Part shown: positions 1 through 7,270 of the stretch, piece by piece
How positions within the stretch are numbered: the stretch's first letter is position 1
Layout of the letters: each line of letters begins with the position of its first letter
Origin: Porticoccaceae bacterium
GTDB lineage: Bacteria; Pseudomonadota; Gammaproteobacteria; Pseudomonadales; Porticoccaceae
DNA: 10,436 bases
Assembly (NCBI GenBank): GCA_017858295.1
Contig: JAFMBU010000050.1
Span: forward strand, 1-10,436
Direction: 5' to 3'
Translations under genes and position numbers: made by a program
The notes under the pieces: model-generated
The model's database searches: none
What the model was told of the DNA's origin: nothing
Seen by the model: the letters and a program-made list of their open reading frames with translations, nothing else

Positions 1-5
1 GGAGC

Positions 6-935
6 ATGCGGGCGCTGTTTATTGCCCTTGCAGCACTGATCTTCTGCCGCAGCGTCACCGCTGCAGCTGTAGAACTGGTGATCCTCTACCCACAGGTGCG
101 AGAGCCATTTGCCCGCGTCTTTGAAGAAATTGTTCGCGGTGCTGAGGATGGCTATCAAGCGCAAGTTCAGCGCGTTGCATTAAAAGAAAATCAGTCTCCG
201 GTGGACTTTGTCCATGTTCTCGACCACCAGTCTCCAGTATTGGTACTGGGCAATCGCTTGGCCCGACAGGTGTCGGAGCACAATTCCGAACACAAGGTAA
301 TAGTTGGTGCGGTTAATGGTGATTTTAATAGGGTCTTTGGCATCAGTTTGACCCCCAGTTTTGAGGCCATATCCAACAAGCTAAAATTTTTAGTTCCCGC
401 CGTTAAAAAAGTCCATGTGATTGCCGCAGCTGGAACCACTGCCAGTGATTTTAAGTTGATATCTGAGGCTTCCCCGGTACAGGGGTATCACGGCTTCAAT
501 TTGGTGATTCATGAGGCGGAAGATATCAGGAGTGCGGCGACGGTCTATCGAAATCTAATGCAAGATTTGGATGAGGACGATGCTGTATGGATTCTGCCGA
601 ATGGCTCATTTGTCAATAATGCGATGCTATCTATATTGTTGCAGGCGTCTTGGGAAAAGCACTTTGTCGTATTCTCTTCTAACCCAGTACATGTAAAGCG
701 CGGCGCGTTGTTCTCTGTCTATCCCAACAACTACAAAATGGGCTTAAGCCTTGGACGTCTTGCGCAAACAGTTGCCGGTGATCTGTCTCTTACTAAAGAT
801 GGAGACGCGGCTCGGCAAATGCAGCCGTTAAATGATGTTTTTGTCACTCTCAATGAGCGTACTAGCAACCATCTCGGGATCAACCTGACCGATGATATGC
901 GCGAGCACATTGATCTAGTGCTGCCGGCGCGGTGA
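6..935 (+). CDS. Exported ABC substrate-binding-like protein, probable sensor partner
   Basis: This 309-residue protein is predicted to be periplasmic. It starts with a signal peptide: a short MR n-region, a hydrophobic core at residues 3-14 and an AAA cleavage site near residues 19-21. Cys14 is not in a lipobox, so it is not a lipoprotein. The body resembles the ABC_sub_bind family (PF04392): alternating beta/alpha segments, a VYPNNYKMG stretch near residues 239-247, and a C-terminal LNERTSNHLGI segment like the family's 'N-x-x-T-A-x-x-LG' ending. No permease or ATPase gene accompanies it. Instead, only six bases separate it from the hybrid kinase, so I infer that it binds a ligand and signals to that kinase rather than feeding a transporter. 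The GGAG at 1-4 sits only one base from the ATG, too close for a normal ribosome site. The signal peptide nevertheless supports this start, and upstream sequence is missing. The family call is fairly sure; the ligand is unknown. Confidence 0.75.
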   Translation: MRALFIALAALIFCRSVTAAAVELVILYPQVREPFARVFEEIVRGAEDGYQAQVQRVALKENQSPVDFVHVLDHQSPVLVLGNRLARQVSEHNSEHKVIVGAVNGDFNRVFGISLTPSFEAISNKLKFLVPAVKKVHVIAAAGTTASDFKLISEASPVQGYHGFNLVIHEAEDIRSAATVYRNLMQDLDEDDAVWILPNGSFVNNAMLSILLQASWEKHFVVFSSNPVHVKRGALFSVYPNNYKMGLSLGRLAQTVAGDLSLTKDGDAARQMQPLNDVFVTLNERTSNHLGINLTDDMREHIDLVLPAR

Positions 936-937
936 TT
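931..937 (+). promoter_or_regulatory. Ribosome binding site overlapping the upstream stop codon
   Basis: The bases GGTGATT match the 3' half of the extended Shine-Dalgarno sequence (GGAGGTGATC). They lie four bases before the ATG of the kinase gene and overlap the TGA stop of the preceding gene. This arrangement suggests translational coupling of the sensor protein and the kinase, and it supports the ATG at 942 as the start. Confidence 0.5.
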
Positions 938-941
938 ATTA

Positions 942-3900
942 ATGCCTAGACTAAAACCTAATTGGTTCGATAAGTTGCGTTTCAAAACTCAGATCTCTCT
1001 GGTATTTATCTTCGGCATTCTGGTTTTAGCTTTCGCTACATCGGTTACTGTCAGTAGCATCTCCAGCTCTATTATCGAAGAACACGAGGTGCTGCAGGGT
1101 AAGCAGGTAACCGAATCGTTGGCGCGGCGCAGTGAAATTGCACTGTTATACCAGAGCCCTGAAGCCGCCAGTGATATCGGCGAAGATGCCATGAACTTTC
1201 CTGGGGTAAAAGGGATAGTGATTGAAACCGATAAATCAGATGTACTATTTGCCACGGGTTCGATGTTCGTCGCCGATAACAGTGAGTTTATTGATCAGAG
1301 TACTCAACAAACGACTGAAGCGATAAACAAAAAAGCTACCGAGCTCAGCCTAGTGTCAGAGAATGTCGATTTTTGGAAATTTGCTTCACCGGTCTATACC
1401 AGCAGTGCCGATGACGACCTAGTGATGGATGCAATGGACAGCGACCGAGTTTTACTTGGATATATCACTGTGGTGGTGGGCAAAGACACCCTGCATAAAA
1501 TGCAAAAGAGTACCTTGCAGAATAATCTGATGGCATCGTTCGTCGGCGCAATTATTTTGCTCTTTGCCTTACTCTATTTTTCCCGTCGGCTGACTAGTCC
1601 GATTGAGCGATTATCTACAGTGATGAAGCGAGCCCAGCAGGGTGAAGAGAAAATTCGCGCTGAGATACAAGGGCCGGTGGATATCACTGATATGCAAAAA
1701 TCCTTTAATCGGATGATGCAGGTACTTGAAAATCGCCGTCGAGAACTGAAGCGAGCCATGAAGATGGCCATGACATCGGCTGATATGAAAGTGGAATTTG
1801 CCGCCAATGTCACCCATGAACTGCGCACGCCGATGAATGCTGTGCTGGGTATGTTAGATCTGCTGACCACTATGGGCTTGAGTCTTAAGCAGCAGGAATA
1901 TGTCCAGACAGCGAAATCCTCTGGGGACAATCTACTGGCTCTTATCGATGATATCCTCAGTTTTTCGGAGGCCGATGCCGGTAAAATAAGTATTACCAAT
2001 CGCGACTATCTGCTACACGAAAGTATGGATGAAGTTGTCGGGTTGCTCTCCAGTACGGCACTTAAAAAACATCTCAATATAGGTTACATCATCGATGAGA
2101 ACGTCCCTCCAGCACTGAACAGCGACCGAGATAGAATTCGTCAAGTACTCATTAATTTGGCAGGTAATGCGGTTAAGTTTACTGAGCGAGGCGATGTGTC
2201 AATTCATATCAGTCTGCAGGCTGATGGAAAAATGGAGTCCGCGGCGCTGGATCATGAACGTCAAAAAAATCACAGAGTGGGCTCAACGGTACGCCTAAGA
2301 TTTGTCGTCAAGGATACGGGCATAGGTATAGCTCCCGAGGATCAGGGACGAATTTTTGAGGCCTTTACTCAGGTAGATTCCTCAAACACCAAAGGCTATC
2401 AAGGTACTGGCTTAGGTCTGGCGATTAGCAGCCAGATTGTTGAATTAATGGGCGGTGATATCTTTGTCTCCAGCGAACTGGGGCAGGGTAGCCAATTTGG
2501 CTTTAGCCTGCCTGTGTTAGTGGCACAGCACCTGAGCGAGGATGAAGAGAGTGATTGTGAGAGGGTTGAGACTGACAGCGACTTTTCAAATATTAGCGCA
2601 CTGTTTGTCAGCTCCAGCGAAATCCTTAGTCGCTTTGCCGCACAGCAATTTAGAGCTCTGGATGTGAAGGCCGAATTTGCTGAGTCGGGATTGCAAGCCC
2701 TGGAAGTTATTCGTCAGTATCGGGCTGAAGATTATTTCGATATTTTGTTTGTCGATCAGGGTCTCGCAGACATCAAAATTAATGAGCTACTGAGATTTAT
2801 CGAGGCAGAGCCACATTTTATTAAGCGGCCCACCGTGATGCTCAGCAATCCCTGGAATAAAGATTCCGTGACCAGCGAACTGATACTTTTGCGGTTAAAT
2901 AAACCGCTGCGATCGAATTCCCTTGTTGGCATATTGGAGAAATGCTTTGTCGCCGACGGCAGCGCTGATTGTGCCGTTGATGATCAATTACCTGAGCAGG
3001 CGCTAGCGCCTCGCTCTTGCAAGATTCTAGTGGTCGATGACAGTCGCGCAAATCAGCTGGTTGCGGTTGCTATGTTAGAGCGCTTGGGCTGTCAGGCAAC
3101 ACTGGCTAATAACGGTAAAGAGGCCCTTGAGAAGGTCGTTCGCGAAGACTACGACCTGATCTTTATGGACTGCAATATGCCGGTGATGAATGGTTATGAC
3201 GCCACCAAACAAATAAGGATTTATGAGGGCGATCAAGTTGGCACATTGCCGATTATTGCTATGACGGCCAACAATTCAAAAAATGAAGAGCGGATTTGCC
3301 GCGAAGCCGGTATGAGCGACTTTTTGCCAAAACCTCTGAGCCTAGCTGGACTCCGAGAAAAGTTATCGGTTTGGTATGGCGATGAGCCGGCGCAGAATAA
3401 AGAACTAAGTGGAGAACTAAACAAAGAGCCAAACAAAGAGCCAAATCAATCAACCAATGATCCCAAGGCTCAGGTAAAACAACCCCCCGCCAAATACACT
3501 GGCCTAAGTTACGATGTGAAAGTGATTGCCTCATTGCGCGAAGCTGTAGGCGAAGTGGTCTCGTCCATGATCAGCGCTTTTCTTGAAGATACACCAATCT
3601 ATATTGGCAAGCTTGAAGGTGCGCTTAAAGAAAACAATGTGCGTCAAGTGACTGATATGGCTCATACCATCAAAGGCAGTGCGGCGAATTTTGGTGCCAC
3701 TGAATTGGTTGCGGCAAGCAAACTGTTGGAGGATGTTGCGTCACAGGAGGGACTCAATGATGGGGAGCAAATGCTGAAACGAATTTCCGTTGCCTTCAAC
3801 GCGCTGCAGAATGATCTCAAACAAGAAATCTCTCTGGACGCCGAGGTCGTTAAAACCCCATTAAAAAGTGGCACTTCGAGTAATATTTTAGTTGTCGATG

Positions 3901-5555
3901 ATGATCGTACCGTGCGTATGGCTCTGGTGGACGCGTTTACTCGTGAAAACTATGAGGTCGAAGAGGCCAGCAATGGTATGCAGGCCCTAAATGTATGCAA
4001 ACGCCATATGCCGGATTTAGTTTTGATGGATGCGGTCATGCCTGAATTAGATGGCTTCGATGCCTGCCAGATGATTCGTGAGCTGCCCCATGGCAGTGAC
4101 ATTCCGGTATTGATGATCACCGCGCTGGATGATGAGCAATCGATTGTTCGGGCCTTTTCCTCCGGTGCCACAGACTATGTTTCCAAGCCGATTAATTTTT
4201 CGGTGATTAAACAGCGAGTAGCGAGACTAATTAAGGCCAGTAAAGCGGAGCAAGATGTTAAAAAGCTCGCCTATCACGACCCACTCACCAGCCTGCCCAA
4301 CCGCACCTATTTAAAACAGCAGCTCGCGGTAACAGTGAATCGAGCAACCACCGATAACCAACGCTTTGCCATTTTATTCCTCGATCTGGATCGCTTTAAA
4401 ATGATCAACGACACCATGGGCCACGAGGCTGGTGATTTGCTGCTCAAGGCAGTTGCCGATCGCATCCGTCACTGTGTTCGTGAAAATGACTTTGTTGCCC
4501 GCCTCGGGGGTGATGAGTTCACTGTAGTATTGGAAAATATTGCCAGTCTTGATGGTGCCTCAAGTGTTGCCGAAAAAATCTGCCGCTCAGTGGCGCGCCC
4601 CTTTGTGTTTATGCAGCAAAAGATGTTTGTTACCACCAGTATTGGCATTTCTATTTTCCCCGATGATGGCGAGGATGTTAGCGCCCTGATCAAACATGCT
4701 GATTCGGCGATGTTCCGAGCCAAGGAAAAGCGCGATGACTTCTGTTTCTATGAGCCCGGTATGGAGGCTGAGATTGCCAAGTGGCTCAAGTTGGAGCAGG
4801 AGTTGCGCAAGGCCATAGATAGCGATCAGTTGGTGCTGCACTATCAGCCGCAGATCGATTTTAAGACTGGCGATCTTACGGGCGCCGAAGCATTGGTGCG
4901 CTGGGAGCACCCGCTAAAAGGGTTGGTGGCACCGGATGTATTTATTCCCCTGGCCGAGGACAGCGGGCTGATTAATCAGCTCACCAACTGGGTGCTGGAA
5001 AATTCCGCCATGCAGATAAAGCGTTGGCTCGATGAGGGCTACAGTCTCACTCTTGCGGTCAACCTATCGGTCAAAGATCTGACGCAGGAGGACTTGCACA
5101 CCAAACTAGAGGACTTAATTAAGCGCATTGATCTGCCGCCAAATGTTCTCGAGCTGGAAATTACCGAGAGCACCTTGATGGATCATCCGGAGCTGATGAT
5201 TAAAGAGCTCAATAAAATTAAAAAAATGGGCATCACGGTTGCTGTGGATGACTTTGGCAGTGGATACTCATCGCTCAATTATCTCAAGAGGCTGCCGGTT
5301 GATGTATTGAAGATCGACCGCTCGTTTATCTCAGATATTGAGTCAGACCCCAATGACAGCGCCATTGTTGCTGGCATTATTGCTTTGGCGAAAAATCTCG
5401 GCATGAGCACCGTTGCTGAGGGAGTGGAGACCGAAGCCCAGCGCCATATTTTGGAGCAGCTTGGCTGTGATACTTTTCAGGGTTATTTAGTCAGCAAGCC
5501 AGTGCCGCCACAACTGTTTACCGAGCTGTTTTTGACGTCACAGAAGGTCATCTAA
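942..5555 (+). CDS. Hybrid sensor kinase-phosphorelay-GGDEF-EAL fusion protein
   Basis: This is a 1537-residue inner-membrane signalling protein. Visible domains are: TM1 (about 18-40); periplasmic sensor (41-195), perhaps CHASE8-like; TM2 (196-213); HAMP (214-268); HisKA with phospho-His292 in THELRTP; HATPase (about 390-526; N-box N405/N409, DTGIGI at 458-463, GTGLGL at 488-493); degenerate receiver (about 551-665; D605, K654); intact receiver (693-810; D699/D700, D743, T775, K797); HPt (855-950; His908 in HTIKGS); third receiver (981-1100; D986/D987, D1030, K1082); GGDEF (1106-1260; RxxD I-site 1180-1183, GGDEF 1189-1193); EAL (1280-1525; E1316, N1374, E1406, D1436/D1437, K1457, E1493, Q1513). 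The front 950 residues follow the BarA/GacS layout, and the rest resembles a REC-GGDEF-EAL response regulator. I infer a His-Asp-His-Asp relay ending at D1030, which would control c-di-GMP synthesis or breakdown. The sensed signal and net enzyme direction cannot be read from the sequence. Confidence 0.95.
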   Translation: MPRLKPNWFDKLRFKTQISLVFIFGILVLAFATSVTVSSISSSIIEEHEVLQGKQVTESLARRSEIALLYQSPEAASDIGEDAMNFPGVKGIVIETDKSDVLFATGSMFVADNSEFIDQSTQQTTEAINKKATELSLVSENVDFWKFASPVYTSSADDDLVMDAMDSDRVLLGYITVVVGKDTLHKMQKSTLQNNLMASFVGAIILLFALLYFSRRLTSPIERLSTVMKRAQQGEEKIRAEIQGPVDITDMQKSFNRMMQVLENRRRELKRAMKMAMTSADMKVEFAANVTHELRTPMNAVLGMLDLLTTMGLSLKQQEYVQTAKSSGDNLLALIDDILSFSEADAGKISITNRDYLLHESMDEVVGLLSSTALKKHLNIGYIIDENVPPALNSDRDRIRQVLINLAGNAVKFTERGDVSIHISLQADGKMESAALDHERQKNHRVGSTVRLRFVVKDTGIGIAPEDQGRIFEAFTQVDSSNTKGYQGTGLGLAISSQIVELMGGDIFVSSELGQGSQFGFSLPVLVAQHLSEDEESDCERVETDSDFSNISALFVSSSEILSRFAAQQFRALDVKAEFAESGLQALEVIRQYRAEDYFDILFVDQGLADIKINELLRFIEAEPHFIKRPTVMLSNPWNKDSVTSELILLRLNKPLRSNSLVGILEKCFVADGSADCAVDDQLPEQALAPRSCKILVVDDSRANQLVAVAMLERLGCQATLANNGKEALEKVVREDYDLIFMDCNMPVMNGYDATKQIRIYEGDQVGTLPIIAMTANNSKNEERICREAGMSDFLPKPLSLAGLREKLSVWYGDEPAQNKELSGELNKEPNKEPNQSTNDPKAQVKQPPAKYTGLSYDVKVIASLREAVGEVVSSMISAFLEDTPIYIGKLEGALKENNVRQVTDMAHTIKGSAANFGATELVAASKLLEDVASQEGLNDGEQMLKRISVAFNALQNDLKQEISLDAEVVKTPLKSGTSSNILVVDDDRTVRMALVDAFTRENYEVEEASNGMQALNVCKRHMPDLVLMDAVMPELDGFDACQMIRELPHGSDIPVLMITALDDEQSIVRAFSSGATDYVSKPINFSVIKQRVARLIKASKAEQDVKKLAYHDPLTSLPNRTYLKQQLAVTVNRATTDNQRFAILFLDLDRFKMINDTMGHEAGDLLLKAVADRIRHCVRENDFVARLGGDEFTVVLENIASLDGASSVAEKICRSVARPFVFMQQKMFVTTSIGISIFPDDGEDVSALIKHADSAMFRAKEKRDDFCFYEPGMEAEIAKWLKLEQELRKAIDSDQLVLHYQPQIDFKTGDLTGAEALVRWEHPLKGLVAPDVFIPLAEDSGLINQLTNWVLENSAMQIKRWLDEGYSLTLAVNLSVKDLTQEDLHTKLEDLIKRIDLPPNVLELEITESTLMDHPELMIKELNKIKKMGITVAVDDFGSGYSSLNYLKRLPVDVLKIDRSFISDIESDPNDSAIVAGIIALAKNLGMSTVAEGVETEAQRHILEQLGCDTFQGYLVSKPVPPQLFTELFLTSQKVI
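3420..3443 (+). repeat. 12-bp tandem repeat in the kinase linker
   Basis: Two perfect copies of AACAAAGAGCCA encode NKEPNKEP (residues 827-834). They lie in a polar, low-complexity linker (about 813-850) between the second receiver and the HPt domain. The unit is in frame, so copy-number change would lengthen or shorten the linker by four residues without breaking the protein. Confidence 0.85.
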
Positions 5556-5578
5556 ATTCACCACTTAAGCCGCTGCTA

Positions 5579-5587
5579 TGTGATAAT
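5579..5587 (+). promoter_or_regulatory. Possible extended -10 promoter for yciO
   Basis: TGTGATAAT gives an extended -10 (TG, one base, GATAAT) in the 61-base gap between the kinase and yciO. A weak -35 candidate, TTCACC at 5557-5562, lies 19 bases upstream of the hexamer. Transcription would begin near 5594, about 23 bases before the yciO ATG. No terminator was seen after the kinase gene, so read-through is also possible. Confidence 0.3.
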
Positions 5588-5616
5588 GCCGACCTTATTC
5601 AGAGCCAGACATTTTC

Positions 5617-6231
5617 ATGAGCGACTATCTCAGTATTCATCCGGAAAATCCCCAGCAGCGACTGATCGCTAAAGCCGCCGAGATTGTCCGCAAAGGCGGC
5701 GTGATCGCCTATCCCACGGATTCCGTCTATGCCATTGGTTGTCATATTGGCGACAAACAGGCCATGGACCGTATTCGCTCCATCAGGCAGGTGGATAAAA
5801 ATCACAATTTTACCCTGATGTGCCGTGATCTCTCTGAGCTTGCCAGCTATGCCCGTGTCGATAACAGCGCATTTCGCAGCCTCAAAGCTCAGACTCCGGG
5901 GCCGTTCACCTTTATTTTGCCCGCCACCTCTGAAGTGCCGCGCCGGCTAATGCACCCAAAGCGTAAAACCATTGGTTTGCGCGTGCCGGACAGTCCCATT
6001 GTTCAGGCCCTGCTGGCAGAATTAGGCGAGCCGATGATGAGTGTCACCCTGATTATGCCCGGAGATGAGTACCCGCTCTCCGACCCCTATGATATCCGCG
6101 CCGCCCTTGAAGCCCATGTGGATGTGCTGATTGATGGCGGCCACTGTGGCCTTGAACCCACCACTGTTGTGGATATGACTGGCCCAGTGCCAGAGATCAC
6201 AAGGCAGGGTATGGGTGATTTCTCCGCTTAA
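5617..6231 (+). CDS. yciO: YciO, Sua5/YrdC/YwlC-family protein
   Basis: The 204-residue protein is full length for YciO and closely resembles the E. coli protein. Shared stretches include HPENPQQRLI (8-17), the KGGVIAYPTDSVYAIGC nucleotide-binding start (near 28-44), HNFTLMCRDLSEL (about 64-76), the EVPRRL and KRKTIGLRVPDSP region (about 107-128) and PTTVVDMT near the C-terminus. The family is related to TsaC/Sua5, which makes threonylcarbamoyl-AMP for the t6A modification of ANN-decoding tRNAs. YciO itself is a paralogue whose own role is less settled, so a 't6A synthase' label would go further than the sequence allows. The ATG at 5617 fits the family N-terminus (MS-x-x-x-x-IHP), although no strong Shine-Dalgarno precedes it. 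It lies upstream of scpA on the same strand, with 58 bases between them. Confidence 0.92.
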   Translation: MSDYLSIHPENPQQRLIAKAAEIVRKGGVIAYPTDSVYAIGCHIGDKQAMDRIRSIRQVDKNHNFTLMCRDLSELASYARVDNSAFRSLKAQTPGPFTFILPATSEVPRRLMHPKRKTIGLRVPDSPIVQALLAELGEPMMSVTLIMPGDEYPLSDPYDIRAALEAHVDVLIDGGHCGLEPTTVVDMTGPVPEITRQGMGDFSA

Positions 6232-6244
6232 TGGATAATCATGA

Positions 6245-6272
6245 TGGCCACAGCGGTCATTGCGGTTATAAT
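6245..6272 (+). promoter_or_regulatory. Likely promoter of the scpA-scpB-rluB operon
   Basis: A perfect TATAAT -10 hexamer lies at 6267-6272 in the short gap after yciO. The best -35 is TGGCCA at 6245-6250, four of six matches, with a 16-base spacer. Initiation would fall near 6279, about 10 bases before the TTG at 6290 or 22 before the GTG at 6302. This fits a sigma-70 promoter with a very short leader. Confidence 0.45.
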
Positions 6273-6289
6273 TGCCAGCAAATAAATAA

Positions 6290-7270
6290 TTGAGTCCCAC
6301 CGTGACCAACGAAGCCGCTTCTCTGCAGCAACAGCCCCTAGACGAAGACAGCAGCAGTGCTGTTGCTTTGGATGCTGCTGCACCTATTGAAGTGCCGCTT
6401 GATCAGCCTATTGAAGAGCCTATTGAAGAGTCGACTGAAACCCCTGTGGATTCGGTTGATTCCATTCAAGGTCAGCCGCTAAACCCGTCGCAATCGGAAA
6501 TGCCTTTCGCAGTGGTTCAGGGCAAAGAACTGAACATCATGCCCAAGGATCTGTATATCCCGCCTGATGCTCTGGAAGTCTTTCTCGAAGCCTTTGAAGG
6601 GCCACTGGATCTGCTGCTCTATTTAATTCGGCGCCAAAATCTCGATATTCTCGAGATCAATGTCGCGGAAATTACCCGCCAATACATGGGTTATATAGGC
6701 CTGATGGAATCCATTCAGCTTGAATTGGCGGCGGAATATTTGGTTATGGCGGCCATGCTCGCCGAGATCAAATCGCGCATGTTGCTGCCCCGTCAGGTAA
6801 TGGATGAAGACAGTGAAGAGGACCCGCGCGCTGAGCTGATTCGTCGACTGCAGGAATACGAGCGCTTTAAAAAAGCCGCCGATGATATTGATGAGATGCC
6901 CCGCTTGGGCCGCGATATTCATCAGGCCTCGGCCCATGCCCCGGAGCGCAATCAGGAAGTGCAGCACCCGGATGTGGATATGCGTGAAATATTGGCCGCC
7001 CTGGCGGAAGTGCTGCAGCGAGCCGATATGTTTGAAAATCACCAGGTGCAGATGGAAAAACTCTCCACCAGAGAGCGCATGACCCATGTCTTGGAAGCAC
7101 TCCGCGGTGAGCAATTTGTGCCTTTCGTAAGTCTGTTTACAAGCTCCGAGGGCAAACTTGGCGTAGTGGTGACCTTCCTTGCCATTATGGAGCTGATCAA
7201 AGAGTCATTGGTTGAAATCGTACAGAGCGAAACCTTTGGCCCCATACACGTTAAAGCTAGAACCTCATGA
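6290..7270 (+). CDS. scpA: Segregation and condensation protein A
   Basis: ScpA is the kleisin subunit of the SMC-ScpAB condensin, bridging the SMC heads and binding ScpB during chromosome segregation. The core begins near residue 94 with the signature VFLEAFEGPLDLLLYLIR. It continues through LDILEINVAEITRQYM and EYLVMAAMLAEIKSRMLLP (the SMC-neck-binding helices), and ends in a winged-helix region, about 290-322 (TFLAIMELIKE, FGPIHV). Before the core lie about 85 acidic, proline-rich, low-complexity residues not typical of the family. The start is uncertain: TTG at 6290 is the longest choice, GTG at 6302 is a plausible alternative, and ATGs at 6500 and 6539 would give a near-normal protein. 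None has a strong ribosome site, but the TATAAT upstream of 6290 favours an early start. The gene overlaps scpB by four bases. Confidence 0.93.
   Translation: MSPTVTNEAASLQQQPLDEDSSSAVALDAAAPIEVPLDQPIEEPIEESTETPVDSVDSIQGQPLNPSQSEMPFAVVQGKELNIMPKDLYIPPDALEVFLEAFEGPLDLLLYLIRRQNLDILEINVAEITRQYMGYIGLMESIQLELAAEYLVMAAMLAEIKSRMLLPRQVMDEDSEEDPRAELIRRLQEYERFKKAADDIDEMPRLGRDIHQASAHAPERNQEVQHPDVDMREILAALAEVLQRADMFENHQVQMEKLSTRERMTHVLEALRGEQFVPFVSLFTSSEGKLGVVVTFLAIMELIKESLVEIVQSETFGPIHVKARTS
6383..6430 (+). repeat. 12-bp repeats in the scpA N-terminal extension
   Basis: CCTATTGAAGAG occurs twice in tandem (6407-6418 and 6419-6430). A near copy, CCTATTGAAGTG, lies at 6383-6394. They encode PIEE/PIEV units in the acidic extension of ScpA. 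The repeat is in frame and looks like local duplication in a region under little structural constraint. Confidence 0.8.

Noticed and set aside
1..4. GGAG as the ribosome site for the first gene
   Set aside because: Only one base separates it from the ATG, which is too short for normal initiation. The real signal cannot be judged because the upstream sequence is outside the window.
1574..1999. 141-codon open frame on the minus strand inside the kinase gene
   Set aside because: It is antisense to the HAMP and HisKA coding region, whose protein motifs are unmistakable. Its sequence is serine/arginine-rich in the way antisense translations often are.
6348..6381. Inverted repeats (ACAGCA/TGCTGT and GCAGCAG/CTGCTGC) early in scpA
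   Set aside because: The stems are short, without a U-tract, and are explained by repeated GCA/GCT/GAT codons in low-complexity coding sequence. A translational role is possible but not supported.
6623..7114. 163-codon open frame on the minus strand within scpA
   Set aside because: It lies entirely antisense to a strongly conserved ScpA core, has no recognisable protein pattern, and no promoter or ribosome site was seen.
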